Shown: positions 54,483-63,672 of the stretch, one piece after another | Layout of the letters: each line of letters begins with the position of its first letter | Numbering within the stretch: position 1 is the stretch's first letter | From: Durusdinium trenchii | Taxonomy: Eukaryota; Sar; Dinophyceae; Suessiales; Symbiodiniaceae | NCBI GenBank assembly: GCA_963970005.1 | Contig: CAXAMN010022718.1 | Location: 501,202 to 565,201, forward strand | Direction of reading: 5' to 3' | DNA length: 64,000 bases | Translations under genes and position numbers: made by a program | The notes under the pieces: generated by a model | What the model was told of the DNA's origin: nothing | Database searches by the model: none | Seen by the model: only the letters and a program-made list of their open reading frames with translations

Positions 54483-55289
54483 CAACAATGTGGGGAACAA
54501 TGTGATTGAACGTCCCATTGCTTTGGTCTCCACCATGTACCGGCTTTGGTGCCGATTGAGAAACCAGCTATATAACCAAAAGCTGGGCCAGCAACATCCA
54601 GTATGACTATCCATGGGAAAGAGCAGTCCCAGGCACTGAGTGTTTGCAAGTCGCGCTCAAGAGATCGTTCATGACTGAGTACCATGCCACTCACAAGCGA
54701 TCGGTCATTTCGGTGCTTTTGGACACGTCAAGTTTTTATGACAGAATCTCACTGGAAAAGCTGGCCCAACGTTGGCTTGAATCAACGTTTCCAGCGACAT
54801 GCTGCCCTGGCCATGCAGGTGTACACAGGACAGAGAATTCTGGAAGCAGAAGGAGAGGCGTCCCAACCAATTTGGACGTCCAACGGAGACCCGCAGGCAC
54901 CATTAGCTGCAAAGGTTTACTTGCAACGTGCATTGAAGGAGTTCCACAGAAAGTATCCTCAGCTGCATTCAGACCTCTGGATCGACGACTTCAGTTTCGA
55001 TGTCGTTGACAGGAACCCACACAATGCTGCAAGAATAGCCATACAGGCCTATGAGTTCATCAAGAATGAACTGGAGAAGGACAATTTGCAAGTGTCAGAG
55101 CAAAAGACCGGATTCATAGCCTCGAATGCAACAGTGAAGAAGATCCTGCAGGAACAGCTTCCAGACAGTGGGCCTAGAGTTCACGATGTGTTGAGGGATT
55201 TGGGCATTGACTGCGGAGCAGGGAGATTGAGAAGGTTGCAAACAATGAAAGCCCGACGAAAGAAAGCTGTGCTTGACTGGCTACCTTGA
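54483..55289 (+). pseudogene. LINE-2 reverse transcriptase palm
   Basis: ERPIALVSTMYRLW (54501 onward) is followed, after a frameshift near 54600, by SVISVLLDTSSFYDRISLEK (motif A). A further shift near 54780 leads to WTSNGDPQAPLAAKVYLQ (motif B) and SDLWIDDFSFDVV (motif C, IDD in place of the usual YADD). The frame ends at 55289 with VLDWLP and continues in another frame. Confidence 0.82.
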
Positions 55290-55867
55290 AGATCCCCACC
55301 AGGTCCATCCAGCTCAAATTGTATAAGGGCAGCATCATGTCAGGGATAAGTTGGGGCCACCAGGCCATGGGACTGGCACCACAAGTCCGAAAACGCATCA
55401 GGGCCACTATGGGCCGCCAAATCGGCCAGCAAATAACAGGAAACCTTGACATCTTGTTCGACATGTACCCTCGGCGCAAAGATCCGGATTTTGCTGCATT
55501 TGAGGACCAGATCAAGGTCTACCGCAAATTCCATGGCAACTGGCCTGAAGATTTGGCTCGAGACCTGGCAAAAGCTTGGCAAGTTCAAAAGGAGAAGCTC
55601 ACTTCGGTGCAATACCCTTGGCAGCACGCCAAAGGCCCAGTCGGAGCATTGCAATGTTACCTTCTTGAAAGAGGTTGGAACATCCAGAAGCACGATGAAT
55701 GGACCAAGCCAGGACACAACGGTGAACCTGATTTCAAGCTCAACATGTTTGCAGATTGGTTCCACATCAAGGCGGAGCTTGAAGAGAAACTGTCACCAAA
55801 GTTAACAAAAGAGCTGACCTTGACGAAGTGCAACAACCCTTGGATTGGCTTCCTTGGAGGAGACTAG
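55286..55867 (+). pseudogene. LINE-2 RT thumb and connection
   Basis: 193 codons: KLYKGSIMSGISWGHQAMGL, a region of helices (FEDQIKVYRKFHGNWPEDL) and KGPVGALQCYLLERGW. Equivalent regions follow the palm in LINE RTs. It passes to the next frame near 55840, where both frames overlap by 40 bases. Confidence 0.65.
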
Positions 55868-57375
55868 CACGGCAGTTGACCAACAATCAAAACACGGCTC
55901 TGCACACATGGCATCAAGGAGCCATTTTCACCAAGGTTGCAGACGGAGAAGCCAACAAAAGGCTTGTGTGTCCTCATTGCGCCCAAGAAGCCACAGCCAT
56001 GCATGTGCTCTGGACTTGCAAAGAGATCAGAAAAGCTTTCCCACCACTTGATGAAGAAGACCGCCAAGAAATTGAGGCAGGAATCAACATAGAGTTCTGG
56101 TCACAAGGCCTGTTGCAATTGCCACGATATGAGATTTCAACTGGAGGTGCAGCTGTCCAGACTTGGGGATCTTGGACAATTCATGACGAAGTCAGACTCC
56201 AGCGCATTGATGTGGTAAGCATAGGCATAGCACCCACGAGCTCTGACCCTCGCTTGAAGTATTTCGTGGTGGCCCTCGTGCGCCAGACCATGGTTGACGG
56301 GGAACTTTATCGCAAAAGAGCGGTAACAACCATCCTGCCGGGCCAGCAGAGTGTTGACAGAGCCTGGTACTACGGGCTCAGGCTCATCTCCCACTACGTG
56401 GACATGCAGATGCAAGTGCGAGTACACCTGCAATCAAGGAAAGCCTGGGAGGCCTGGGTTCCTGGGAGACACACTGAGGTTTTCTACGACCTTCACTGTT
56501 TGGTGACGCATGATCACAGGAGCCGCATTCGTCCACTCCTGCTCACTCAACAGCAGATCAAGGACATGCCACCAGGGCCCTACACGATCAAAGCTAGGGC
56601 CAGAGATGCCAGCAAGACAGCAAAGGAACAGGCCTTGTCCATCCGGCCGGTCAAAGAGGAGGCAGAACTTCGAATTAGAGATCAGAGGTACAACAAGATT
56701 GCACCTTTGGGAATAGACAGGATTCGCTTCTTGCTTGAATCGAAGGATCGTTACCTCAACCAGGCCAGAGAAACGGGCAAGAAAAATCGACAAACAGCGA
56801 AAGAAAAGAAGCGCAATCTTTTCCTGGAAATAGGCAACAATCAGGATGAGACCAAGCGCATGTGGATCAGCAGGATGCGAGCGCTGCAATGTCAAGGATG
56901 CAACAAGCGCATCACGAAGCACCTGACCCTAGAGGCCCTACAGAAGATCAAGGAAGAAGAATGTCTGGCCATTCAAGGGGGTCAGCAAGATGAGGCTCCG
57001 TCAAAGAAAGACTTTGTCAAGAGTTTGTTGGAAGGTAGCCATCCAGAAATGTCAGATCATCAATTTGTTCTGCAAACCAACTATGTGGTGTGCGCACGCT
57101 GCAATGGGCGCATTTTGCGCAATGCAGCAAAAGAGAAGATCGAAAGTTTGGCCAGATCGACCTGTTGGAGAGTGGCTCCCAGCTGAAGGGTGGAGCGGCC
57201 ACCCGACCCACGAAATGTGGCGCAAGGGAGGAAAGCTTTTCTGCTGGACTTGCAAGGCACACGCAGTCAGCAGAGGAGAACACTTCAATGCCAGCAAGGC
57301 TTTACAAAAGCCATGTGGACCTCCGAACCGACAAGTCAGCTTACCAACGATCTTTGCTAGCCAACAGGGCTAACG
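55828..57375 (+). pseudogene. LINE-2 RNase H-like domain and C-terminal zinc modules
   Basis: The 452-codon frame contains a CCHC finger (CPHCAQEATAMHVLWTC) typical of LINE C termini. It is followed by an RNase H-like stretch: IDVVSIGIAP strand, SVDRAWYYGLRLISHYV helix, FYDLHCLVTHDH strand and a basic helix near ARARDASKTAKEQA. Then come two C-x2-C arms (LQCQGCNKR and VVCARCNGR). The frame stops at 57184-57186, but the sequence continues out of frame to 57375 with HEMWRKGGKLFCWTCKAHA, another C-x2-C arm. The catalytic Asp/Glu set of RNase H is not clear, so that call is tentative. Confidence 0.65.
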
Positions 57376-57408
57376 CTTGAGCTCAGGAAAAGACACGCAG
57401 AAAAAAAG

Positions 57409-57428
57409 ATATATATATATATATATAT
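57409..57428. repeat. (AT)10 tail of LINE-2
   Basis: An alternating AT run follows the last coding sense and an AAAAAAA run, as expected of a LINE 3' end with a simple tail. Confidence 0.85.
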
Positions 57429-57429
57429 G

Positions 57430-57960
57430 CTATCCGAACCCCCGCCTCAGGAACCTAGACTTCGGGCGTTTGTATGCAGATGGTTGGGCAGATAACTGGA
57501 GACTTGTGCCAGGTGGTTTGCATATGATTTACAGGTTTGTTCAATATTGGTTTACAGTTTAAACAACAAAAACAATAATTTGCATAAGCTGAGAAGCAAA
57601 CGACATACCACAATAAGGGGGTGACGGCCAATAGATTTGACTAGCCAAGAGTGGAAAAACAACTGTGCAAGAAGGTTAGCAATATTGCTAGAACCTATTG
57701 TGATTATGGTGATTATGTTCGCTAGGCAAGTGTAGAAACCTTTTTCCCCAGATAGCGATAGCTATAGTTTTGTGGGGGTTCTTGCTTCTCTCCGTTTTGG
57801 TTTGCTGCTGCTGTGTGCAGCAGCTGCTGTGCCGCTGCTGTATATATATATATTCATATGCGTATTGTTTCCCTTATAGGACTGAACTGATTTAACCGTT
57901 TTTTTTGCGTAGAATAGCTTCTAGAGGTGGGCCGGGCTAAGCGCGCGACTGAGCACTCTG
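57430..57960. other. No gene; CTG hairpin near 57804
   Basis: GCTGCTGC (57804-57811) and GCAGCAGC (57817-57824) can pair; a TATATATATA run follows near 57841. Confidence 0.5.
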
Positions 57961-57970
57961 AGCTCAAACA

Positions 57971-58260
57971 CTCAAGAAATTGCGCGCTGACTCGATTGCG
58001 GTTTGCCACACGCCAGCCTGAGCGAACAACCTAAGACACCAAGGTGAGTATAAGTAAGGCGTTCGGACCATGAGGCCTCAAAGAAACTTCCATGAAATCC
58101 ACCAAACTCGAAGCGCTCGAAATGCCGGCGGGAACGACAGGATAGCGCTGCGTGAGCGTGTTTGTTGGCTCTCGTCTCACGCAGGCTCCAAGAGCCCCTG
58201 CTATTTGGCAAGAAAGAACACGAAAACGAAGAGGCTAGATCAACGCATTCCCTGTCACTC
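57971..58260 (+). repeat. Module R2, copy A
   Basis: CTCAAGAAATTGCGCGCTGA to AAGAAAGAACACG matches 61961-62396, sharing GGTGAGTATAAG, CCATGAGGCCTCAAAGAAAC and GTTGGCTCTCGTCTCACGCA. Copy B has about 150 bp extra in the middle. Confidence 0.85.
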
Positions 58261-58270
58261 CAAGGGGTTC

Positions 58271-58708
58271 ACACACTTATGGATATGCATACTGAACTGA
58301 AAGCGGTGCCACACGCCGGCCTAGGGTTCCAATTCCTAAGGATACACGTACGAACCGCTGGATCCTGGAGGTCTTCAAAAGGAAGTAGGGCCCAAAAGGA
58401 AGAAGACGAGCGGCGAGCCGACGAGATGACGTCGTGGCGTGCAAGTCTGCAGCTACTTAGGAATCATGTCTTGAGGTTCTTGGCTTAGCCTCACGCCATT
58501 CAGACAAATTGGAAAATTGCAGGTACGTTCGGATGATCAGTCCGAATATCCCACTCTGTGACCTAGCTTCGTTGAACTGGGTCAGTCACAGAGTGCCCAG
58601 TTCCCCTGCTAAAAGGCTCAAAACACCAAAAGCGAGAGCAATCCGAAAGGATCCCTGTGATTCGAAGGGTTACACACACACACGCCTCCCCGAGGGGAGG
58701 CGTGTGTG
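58271..58708 (+). repeat. Module R1, copy A, with three stem-loops
   Basis: About 430 bp nearly identical to 59746-60183. Stem-loops: TTCGGA/TCCGAA at 58528-58546; CACTCTGTGAC (58552-58562) with GTCACAGAGTG (58585-58595); and a 15-bp perfect stem CACACACGCCTCCCC (58677-58691) with GGGGAGGCGTGTGTG (58694-58708) and a 2-nt loop. Confidence 0.92.
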
Positions 58709-58739
58709 ACCTCCATCCTGCCCGGGAAGGAGGTAGGCA

Positions 58740-59500
58740 CATGTGCACGCAAAAGGGACAGATGAAAACGAGAAGGACAAGACAGACAAAGGTGTGTATG
58801 GTTGCCGATGAAAAGGAACCAAGTGAAAAGGGACAACCGATGAGCCAAACCTCATTGTAACGAACCTGGGCCACCTGAACCTCGCTGTAAGTAGAGTACG
58901 CGTGCGTGTATGTGTACAAACTAAGGTCCGGACGATAGTGCGCGCAAGAGAAAGAAAGGATGAGGATGAAGAGACATGAAGACAGAAAGACATGAAAGAA
59001 AAGAGGAAAAAAACGTCTGTGGGGGCCGATGAAAGGGGAACCAAATGAACGGGGACAAACCGATGACAAACCAAACCTCATTAGAAAAACCTGTTGCAGA
59101 AGCCTAGTTTGCTTGTAAACACGCCGCGCGCGAGGAAAGAGGGGGCAGGGGGAGGAAGAAAAGAGAGGGAAAGAAAGAAGGAAACAAAGGTGCTCCCAGC
59201 TACGACGCATGCGTCCAGGGACACACCAAAAAGGAAGGGCTCCCAGCTATGACGAAGCATCCAAGAACACCCAGGGAAGAGGGTGAAGAGAGGAAAAAGA
59301 GAAGGAAAGAAAGAGAGAGGGAGAGAAAGGGAGAGGAAAGGAAGGTGCTCCCAGCTACGAACAATCGTCCAAGAAATTGAGGGGTGACCCTGAGTATTAC
59401 ATTCAGGAAAACCCTCAGAAAGCAAAGAAAGAACGGGGGAGGGAAGGGGGAGAAGGGGGCTAAGTTCTCCACAGGTTCCAATGAACCTTAAACTTGCTTT
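58740..59500. repeat. Purine-rich module with repeated GTGCTCCCAGCTACGA
   Basis: GA-rich sequence with two related cassettes (58740-58870 and 58920-59100) sharing AACCAA-TGAA-GGGACAA-CCGATGA and ending near CAAACCTCATT. GTGCTCCCAGCTACGA or a variant occurs at 59189, 59238 and 59344. A third cassette lies at 61494-61625. The minus-strand frames across it are not genes. Confidence 0.7.
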
Positions 59501-59618
59501 GACCGCTGTGGTCACCTTGTGCCCTGCCGAAATGGCTGGCTGCTTTGACCGCTGCGGTCACGTAGAGGCATGAGCCAACTTGGAATTCCAAAGATGAGAC
59601 AAAAATCATCGTACGTAC

Positions 59619-59740
59619 GGCCTAGGCCACCTACGCTCGCTGCGAGCTGCTCTGTATCCGGGCAGTGGATACGTTCGACAAACCCCCGTTCAACGGGTCC
59701 ACGGGAGGCACTCTGCGGGCTCATCCCGGGTTGGCACGCG
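59619..59740 (+). repeat. Module R4, copy A
   Basis: CCTACGCTCGCTGCGAGCTGC to CTCATCCCGGG corresponds to 61819-61936 (CCTACGCTCGCCACGAGCTAC) with about 75-80% identity. Just upstream, TGACCGCTGCGGTCA (59547 region) is a near-perfect palindrome. Confidence 0.75.
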
Positions 59741-59745
59741 GCCAA

Positions 59746-60183
59746 ACACACTTATGGATATGCATACTGAACTGAAAGCGGTGCCACACGCCGGCCTAGG
59801 GTTCCACAATTCCTAAGGATACACGTACGAACCACTGGATCCTGGAGGTCTTCAAAAGGAAGTAGGGCCCAAAAGGAAGAAGACGAGCGGCGAGCCGACG
59901 AGATGACGTCGTGGCGTGCAAGTCTGCGGCTAAATAGGAATCATGTCTTGAGGTTCTTGGCTTAGCCTGACGCCATTCAGACAAATTGGAAAATTGCAGG
60001 TACGTTCGGATGATCAGTCCGAATATCCCACTCTGTGACCTAGCTTCGTTGAACTGGGTCAGTCACAGAGTGCCCAGTTCCCCTGCTAAAAGGCTCAAAA
60101 CACCAAAAGCGAGAGCAATCCGAAAGGATCCCTGTGATTCCAAGGGTTACACACACACACGCCTCCCACAAAAGGGAGGCGTG
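59746..60183 (+). repeat. Module R1, copy B
   Basis: Copy of 58271-58708. Stems are conserved: 60029-60039 pairs with 60062-60072. The last hairpin is CACGCCTCCC (60158-60167) with GGGAGGCGTG (60174-60183), now with a 6-nt loop. Confidence 0.92.
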
Positions 60184-60419
60184 GCAAACTAAGGTTTAGG
60201 CCAGTGTGCGGGTGCGTGCGCAAAAAGACAAAAGGAACCAAGTGAACCGGGATCAGGCCTGGGCTTCGTGTACGGGTGCATGTACACGCTAAGGATCGGA
60301 CCAGTGTGCGCAGCAGAAGAGAACTAGACGACAGGGTGGCCCGAAAGCATAGTAGGAGTAAGCGTTATAACGAAAGGGTTCCAAACGAAAACGAAACTGA
60401 GGGATGAACCGTTCCCATG

Positions 60420-60830
60420 CTACATTTGTACTGCAAACTGGCCACGTTTGAGCCCAGCTCCGAAAAGCTCTTTCCCGCACTACATTTGTACTACAAACTG
60501 GCCACTTCTGAGTCCAGCTCCAAAAGTGAAGCGCCAAGTCCCCAAAACAAGTCGTTTCGTACGAGATTTCCTCCAAAAGTGAAGCGCCAAGCCCCCAAAA
60601 CGAGCGTTTCGTACGAGACTTCCTCCAACAGTGAAGCGCCAAGTCTCCAAAACGAGCGTTTCGTACGAGATTTCCTCCTTAAAGTGAAGCGCCAAGTCTC
60701 CAAAACGAGCGTTCGTACGAGACGTCCTCCAAAAGCAAAGCGCCAAAGTCTCCAAAACGAGCGTTTTGTACGAGAATTCCTCCAAGTCTCCAAAACAAGC
60801 GTTTCATACAACACTTCCTCCAAAAGTGAA
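60420..60830 (+). repeat. Satellite A-like 60-bp units and 52-bp AAAGTGAAGCGCCAAGTC units
   Basis: Two 60-bp units start CTACATTTGTACT at 60420 and 60480. They are followed by about six units of 51-53 bp with TCCTCCAAAAGTGAAGCGCC, CCAAAACGAGCG and TTTCGTACGAGA. Confidence 0.92.
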
Positions 60831-60835
60831 GCGCT

Positions 60836-61250
60836 CGACGTTTCACCACACGTTTGAGCACTCGACGCGCGCGATCCTCGCAGAGGGTCACCCGCGCACA
60901 AACCAAATTCGCATTTCGCCACACGTTTGAGCGCTCGACGCGCACGATCCTCGCAGAGTTTCACCCGTGCCCACTCAAAATTCGCATTTCGCCACACGTT
61001 TGAGCGCTCGACGCGCGCGATCCCCGCAGAGGTCGCTCCAGGTCAAACACGATCGACGTTTCGCCACACGTTTGAGCGCTCGACACGCACGATCCTCGCA
61101 GAGGGTCACCCGCGCACAAATCAAATTCGCATTTCACCACACGTTTGAGCACTCGACGCGCACGATCCCCGCAGAGGGTCGCTCCGGCTCAAACGCGATC
61201 GACGTTTCACCACACGTTTGAACGCTCCACAGGATCGTGCCTCGCAGAGG
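60836..61250 (+). repeat. 72-bp GC-rich satellite (CACACGTTTGAGCGCTCGAC)
   Basis: About six units each contain CACACGTTTGAGC, CTCGACGCGC, GATCCTCGCAGAGGGTC and a variable arm. Two arm types alternate irregularly (CACCCGCGCACAAA and GCTCCGGCTCAAACGCGATC). Confidence 0.92.
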
Positions 61251-61318
61251 GTCATGTTTCGTGAGCTCCGGCCGGACCTGCCCGCCGCCTTAGGAGTAGA
61301 AAGAAACTTATAAAGAAG

Positions 61319-61351
61319 TCGATGATGATGTTGATGATGATGATGATGATG

Positions 61352-61383
<32 letters not shown>

Positions 61384-61395
61384 AATGATGATGAT
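61319..61395 (+). repeat. (GAT)n microsatellite
   Basis: GATGAT with GTT and GAC variants. Confidence 0.95.
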
Positions 61396-61818
61396 GTGAC
61401 AGTAGCGATGATGATAAAGTTTTTGTTGGAAGATGATGTGAGCAGATGTCCTTTGGAAGCAACCCTTCGCAGGTGCCTTCGGGAGAAAGGAAGAGATGAC
61501 GAAACACGAAGCCAGAAAGACGTGAAAAGAAAGAGGAAGGAACGTGCGTGTGAAGGGAAAAGATGAAAAGGGAACCAAATGGAGGGGCCAAAGACCGATG
61601 AGCAACCTAGGTAAACCTAGCCTGGTTTGAAATGTACACGCTGTGTGTGCACCTAAGGCAGCGACAGATTCCAATGGACCTTCAAAGCTTTGGTCGCTGC
61701 GACCACGTTATGGCGTGCCCGAGGGCTGCCTGCTCAAGACCGCTATGGTCACCTCATGGCCTGCTCGAAAGCTGCCTGCTCAGATTCAATAGTTCATCAA
61801 GTCTTGGCAAATAACTTT

Positions 61819-61936
61819 GGCGTAAGCCTCCTACGCTCGCCACGAGCTACTCCGTTTCCCAGCAATGGAAACATATAGACAAACCTCCGTTCGACGGGGC
61901 CACAGGGGACACTCCCCGGGTACACCCTGGGCTCTC
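61819..61936 (+). repeat. Module R4, copy B
   Basis: Counterpart of 59619-59740, directly followed by module R2 copy B. Confidence 0.75.
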
Positions 61937-61960
61937 ACTGAGGAGAGACACACACTCAAG

Positions 61961-62396
61961 ACTCAAGAAATTGCACGCTGACTCGATTGCGGGTTGCCCA
62001 CACCCCAGCCCGAGTGAAAAAACCGAAGATGCCACGGTGACCAAGGTGAGTATAAGCAAGGCATTCTGACCATGAGGCCTCAAAGAAACCTCCCCATCAC
62101 ACCCGCCAGACTCGAAGAGCTCGAAAAGCGGGCGGGAATGACAGGATGACGGCGACCGAGCGCATCTGCAGTGTGCAAAAAAGGTGCAAGGGCTGAAGTT
62201 CTTGCTCTAGCTAAAGCAGGGGCCAACAACATAGGACCCACCAGCTGCAGTTAGATGCCCAGGTGCGGTCAATAGCAGGTACATTTTCACAAGCGCTGCG
62301 TGAGCGTCTTTGTTGGCTCTCATCTCACGCAGGCTCCGAGAGCCCCCTGCAAATTGGCAAGAAAGAACACGCAAGCGAAGACACTAAATCAACGGA
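61961..62396 (+). repeat. Module R2, copy B
   Basis: Counterpart of 57971-58260 with an insertion at about 62148-62292. Confidence 0.85.
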
Positions 62397-62689
62397 TTCA
62401 CACACACACAACTCAGAGAGTTTGGAGTCCTTCCTGTTTCAGTTCCTTGCTGCTGTGTCCGGGGAACTTTTTCAATCTCAGTCATTGCTGGCGTTGTGTC
62501 AACAAGTTGTACCTGGGAAGCCTTGGTTTATGAAAGTTCCATCAACCTTTTTGAAGCATTTTTCAATGTAAACTTGGATTGTTTGATGTGTTGTGCTTGG
62601 GCCGGGCAAGTTTGCAAAAGACGTGTGCTTTTGTTTGACAGGAACAGGTTGAGATGAGGTTGTGCCCTCCAGCTAGACACGTTCACGGA

Positions 62690-62905
62690 GGAGATGAACT
62701 CTGCAGTTCGGCTTGCGCATCAACAGAGCAAAAAGAGCTTGTGGCAGGAAGAGAGCATGGGAAGGCCGGGGGCGTATAGTTTCAAGACAGCACCGTGAAT
62801 GAAAAGTTCTGACGTGTCGTGGCATTGGTCCCCAGTTTAGTGCAGGGTTGGGGAACTACCGCAGGAGAGGAAAGACGTGTATACTGTATATGTATGTAAA
62901 ATTAT
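62690..62905 (+). repeat. Dispersed repeat R5, copy 2
   Basis: Same ordered blocks as 49235-49372, ending ACGTGTATACTGTATATGTA. A (GT)n run follows at 62926-62941. Confidence 0.65.
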
Positions 62906-63042
62906 ACCGGCAAGAGACCCCAAACAGTGTGTGTGTGTGTGAGGTCTCTAAGCAGAAAGTCTAGAGATCTAGACGCGTTGGGGTCCAGAGAGGTGATGGT
63001 GGTGATAAAGGTGGGGATCGTGGTGACTGTGGCGGTGGTGGC

Positions 63043-63290
63043 GAGTGAGTGTGAGTGTGAGTGTGAGAGTGAGAGTGAGAGTGAGTGTGGGTGAGAGTGA
63101 GTGTGGGTGAGAGTGAGAGTGTGAGGGAGTGTGAGTGTGAGTGTGAGTGAGAGTGGGAGAGTGAGTGAGTGTGAGTGTGAGTGCGGTGAGAGTGAGTGTG
63201 AGTGTGAGTGCGAGTGTGAGTGAGAGTGAGAGTGGGTGTGAGTGAGAGTGTGAGCGTGTGTGCGTGTGAGTGTGAGTGAGAGCGAGAGGT
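63043..63290 (+). repeat. (GTGAGT)n compound microsatellite
   Basis: Irregular GTGTGA and GAGTGA units; frames on the minus strand reading His-Ser or Leu-Thr repeats are by-products. Confidence 0.95.
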
Positions 63291-63307
63291 GAGCATCTGA
63301 GAGCACA

Positions 63308-63470
63308 ACGGGCTGCGCCTGCTTCGAAATCGAGGTTCACAAGGTGGTGCGCCTGCCACGAAATTTGCGCTTCGAGGTTCACAAAGTGCTGCGCCTGCCG
63401 CGAAATCTGCACTTCGAGGTTCGCAAAGTGCTGTGCCTGTCTTGAAATCTGCGTGTCGAGGTTCACGGAC
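63308..63470 (+). repeat. Satellite B-like 42-bp units
   Basis: Four units of about 42 bp with CTGCGCCTGCC, GAAATCTGCG and CTTCGAGGTTC. It shares the exact 17-mer GCAAAGTGCTGTGCCTG with 54040-54056. Confidence 0.9.
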
Positions 63471-63672
63471 CACCCTGCTGACATTCAGTTTCAGGTTGCG
63501 TGCGTAGGCGAAAGCGAAACTCATTGGCGCCACGATATAAAGAGTAGAACCGTAGCGCTGGCATTTTCCTGATAATGCATAAGCAGTTCATAGAGGGTTC
63601 ACATATAGCCAGTCGATGCGTGATTGCAGGCAGACTTGTGCACACTCGCCTTTCCGCGCTGTGTTATGACAG

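Larger units (their letters stand above)
49450..57428 (+). mobile_element. LINE-2: decayed USP-bearing non-LTR retrotransposon
   Basis: Plus-strand order: zinc ribbon, coiled coil, USP-like domain, AP-type endonuclease, RT, RNase H-like domain with CCHC finger, C-terminal zinc ribbons, then an (AT)n tail. It is interrupted in RT by a foreign satellite block (52826-54473). At least ten frameshifts or stops make it non-functional. TA-rich sequence lies at both ends. Without the insertion its length is about 6.3 kb. Confidence 0.85.

Noticed and set aside
58563-59210. 215-codon minus-strand frame with hydrophobic stretches
   Set aside because: Spans several copies of non-coding repeat modules; hydrophobicity comes from purine-rich DNA read on the opposite strand.
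60836-61250. CRISPR-like array of 72-bp units
   Set aside because: The whole unit repeats, including the arm between conserved parts; this is a satellite, and the genome is eukaryotic.
62902-63533. Minus-strand His/Ser/Leu/Thr-rich proteins
   Set aside because: Direct translation of a GTGAGT microsatellite in three frames.
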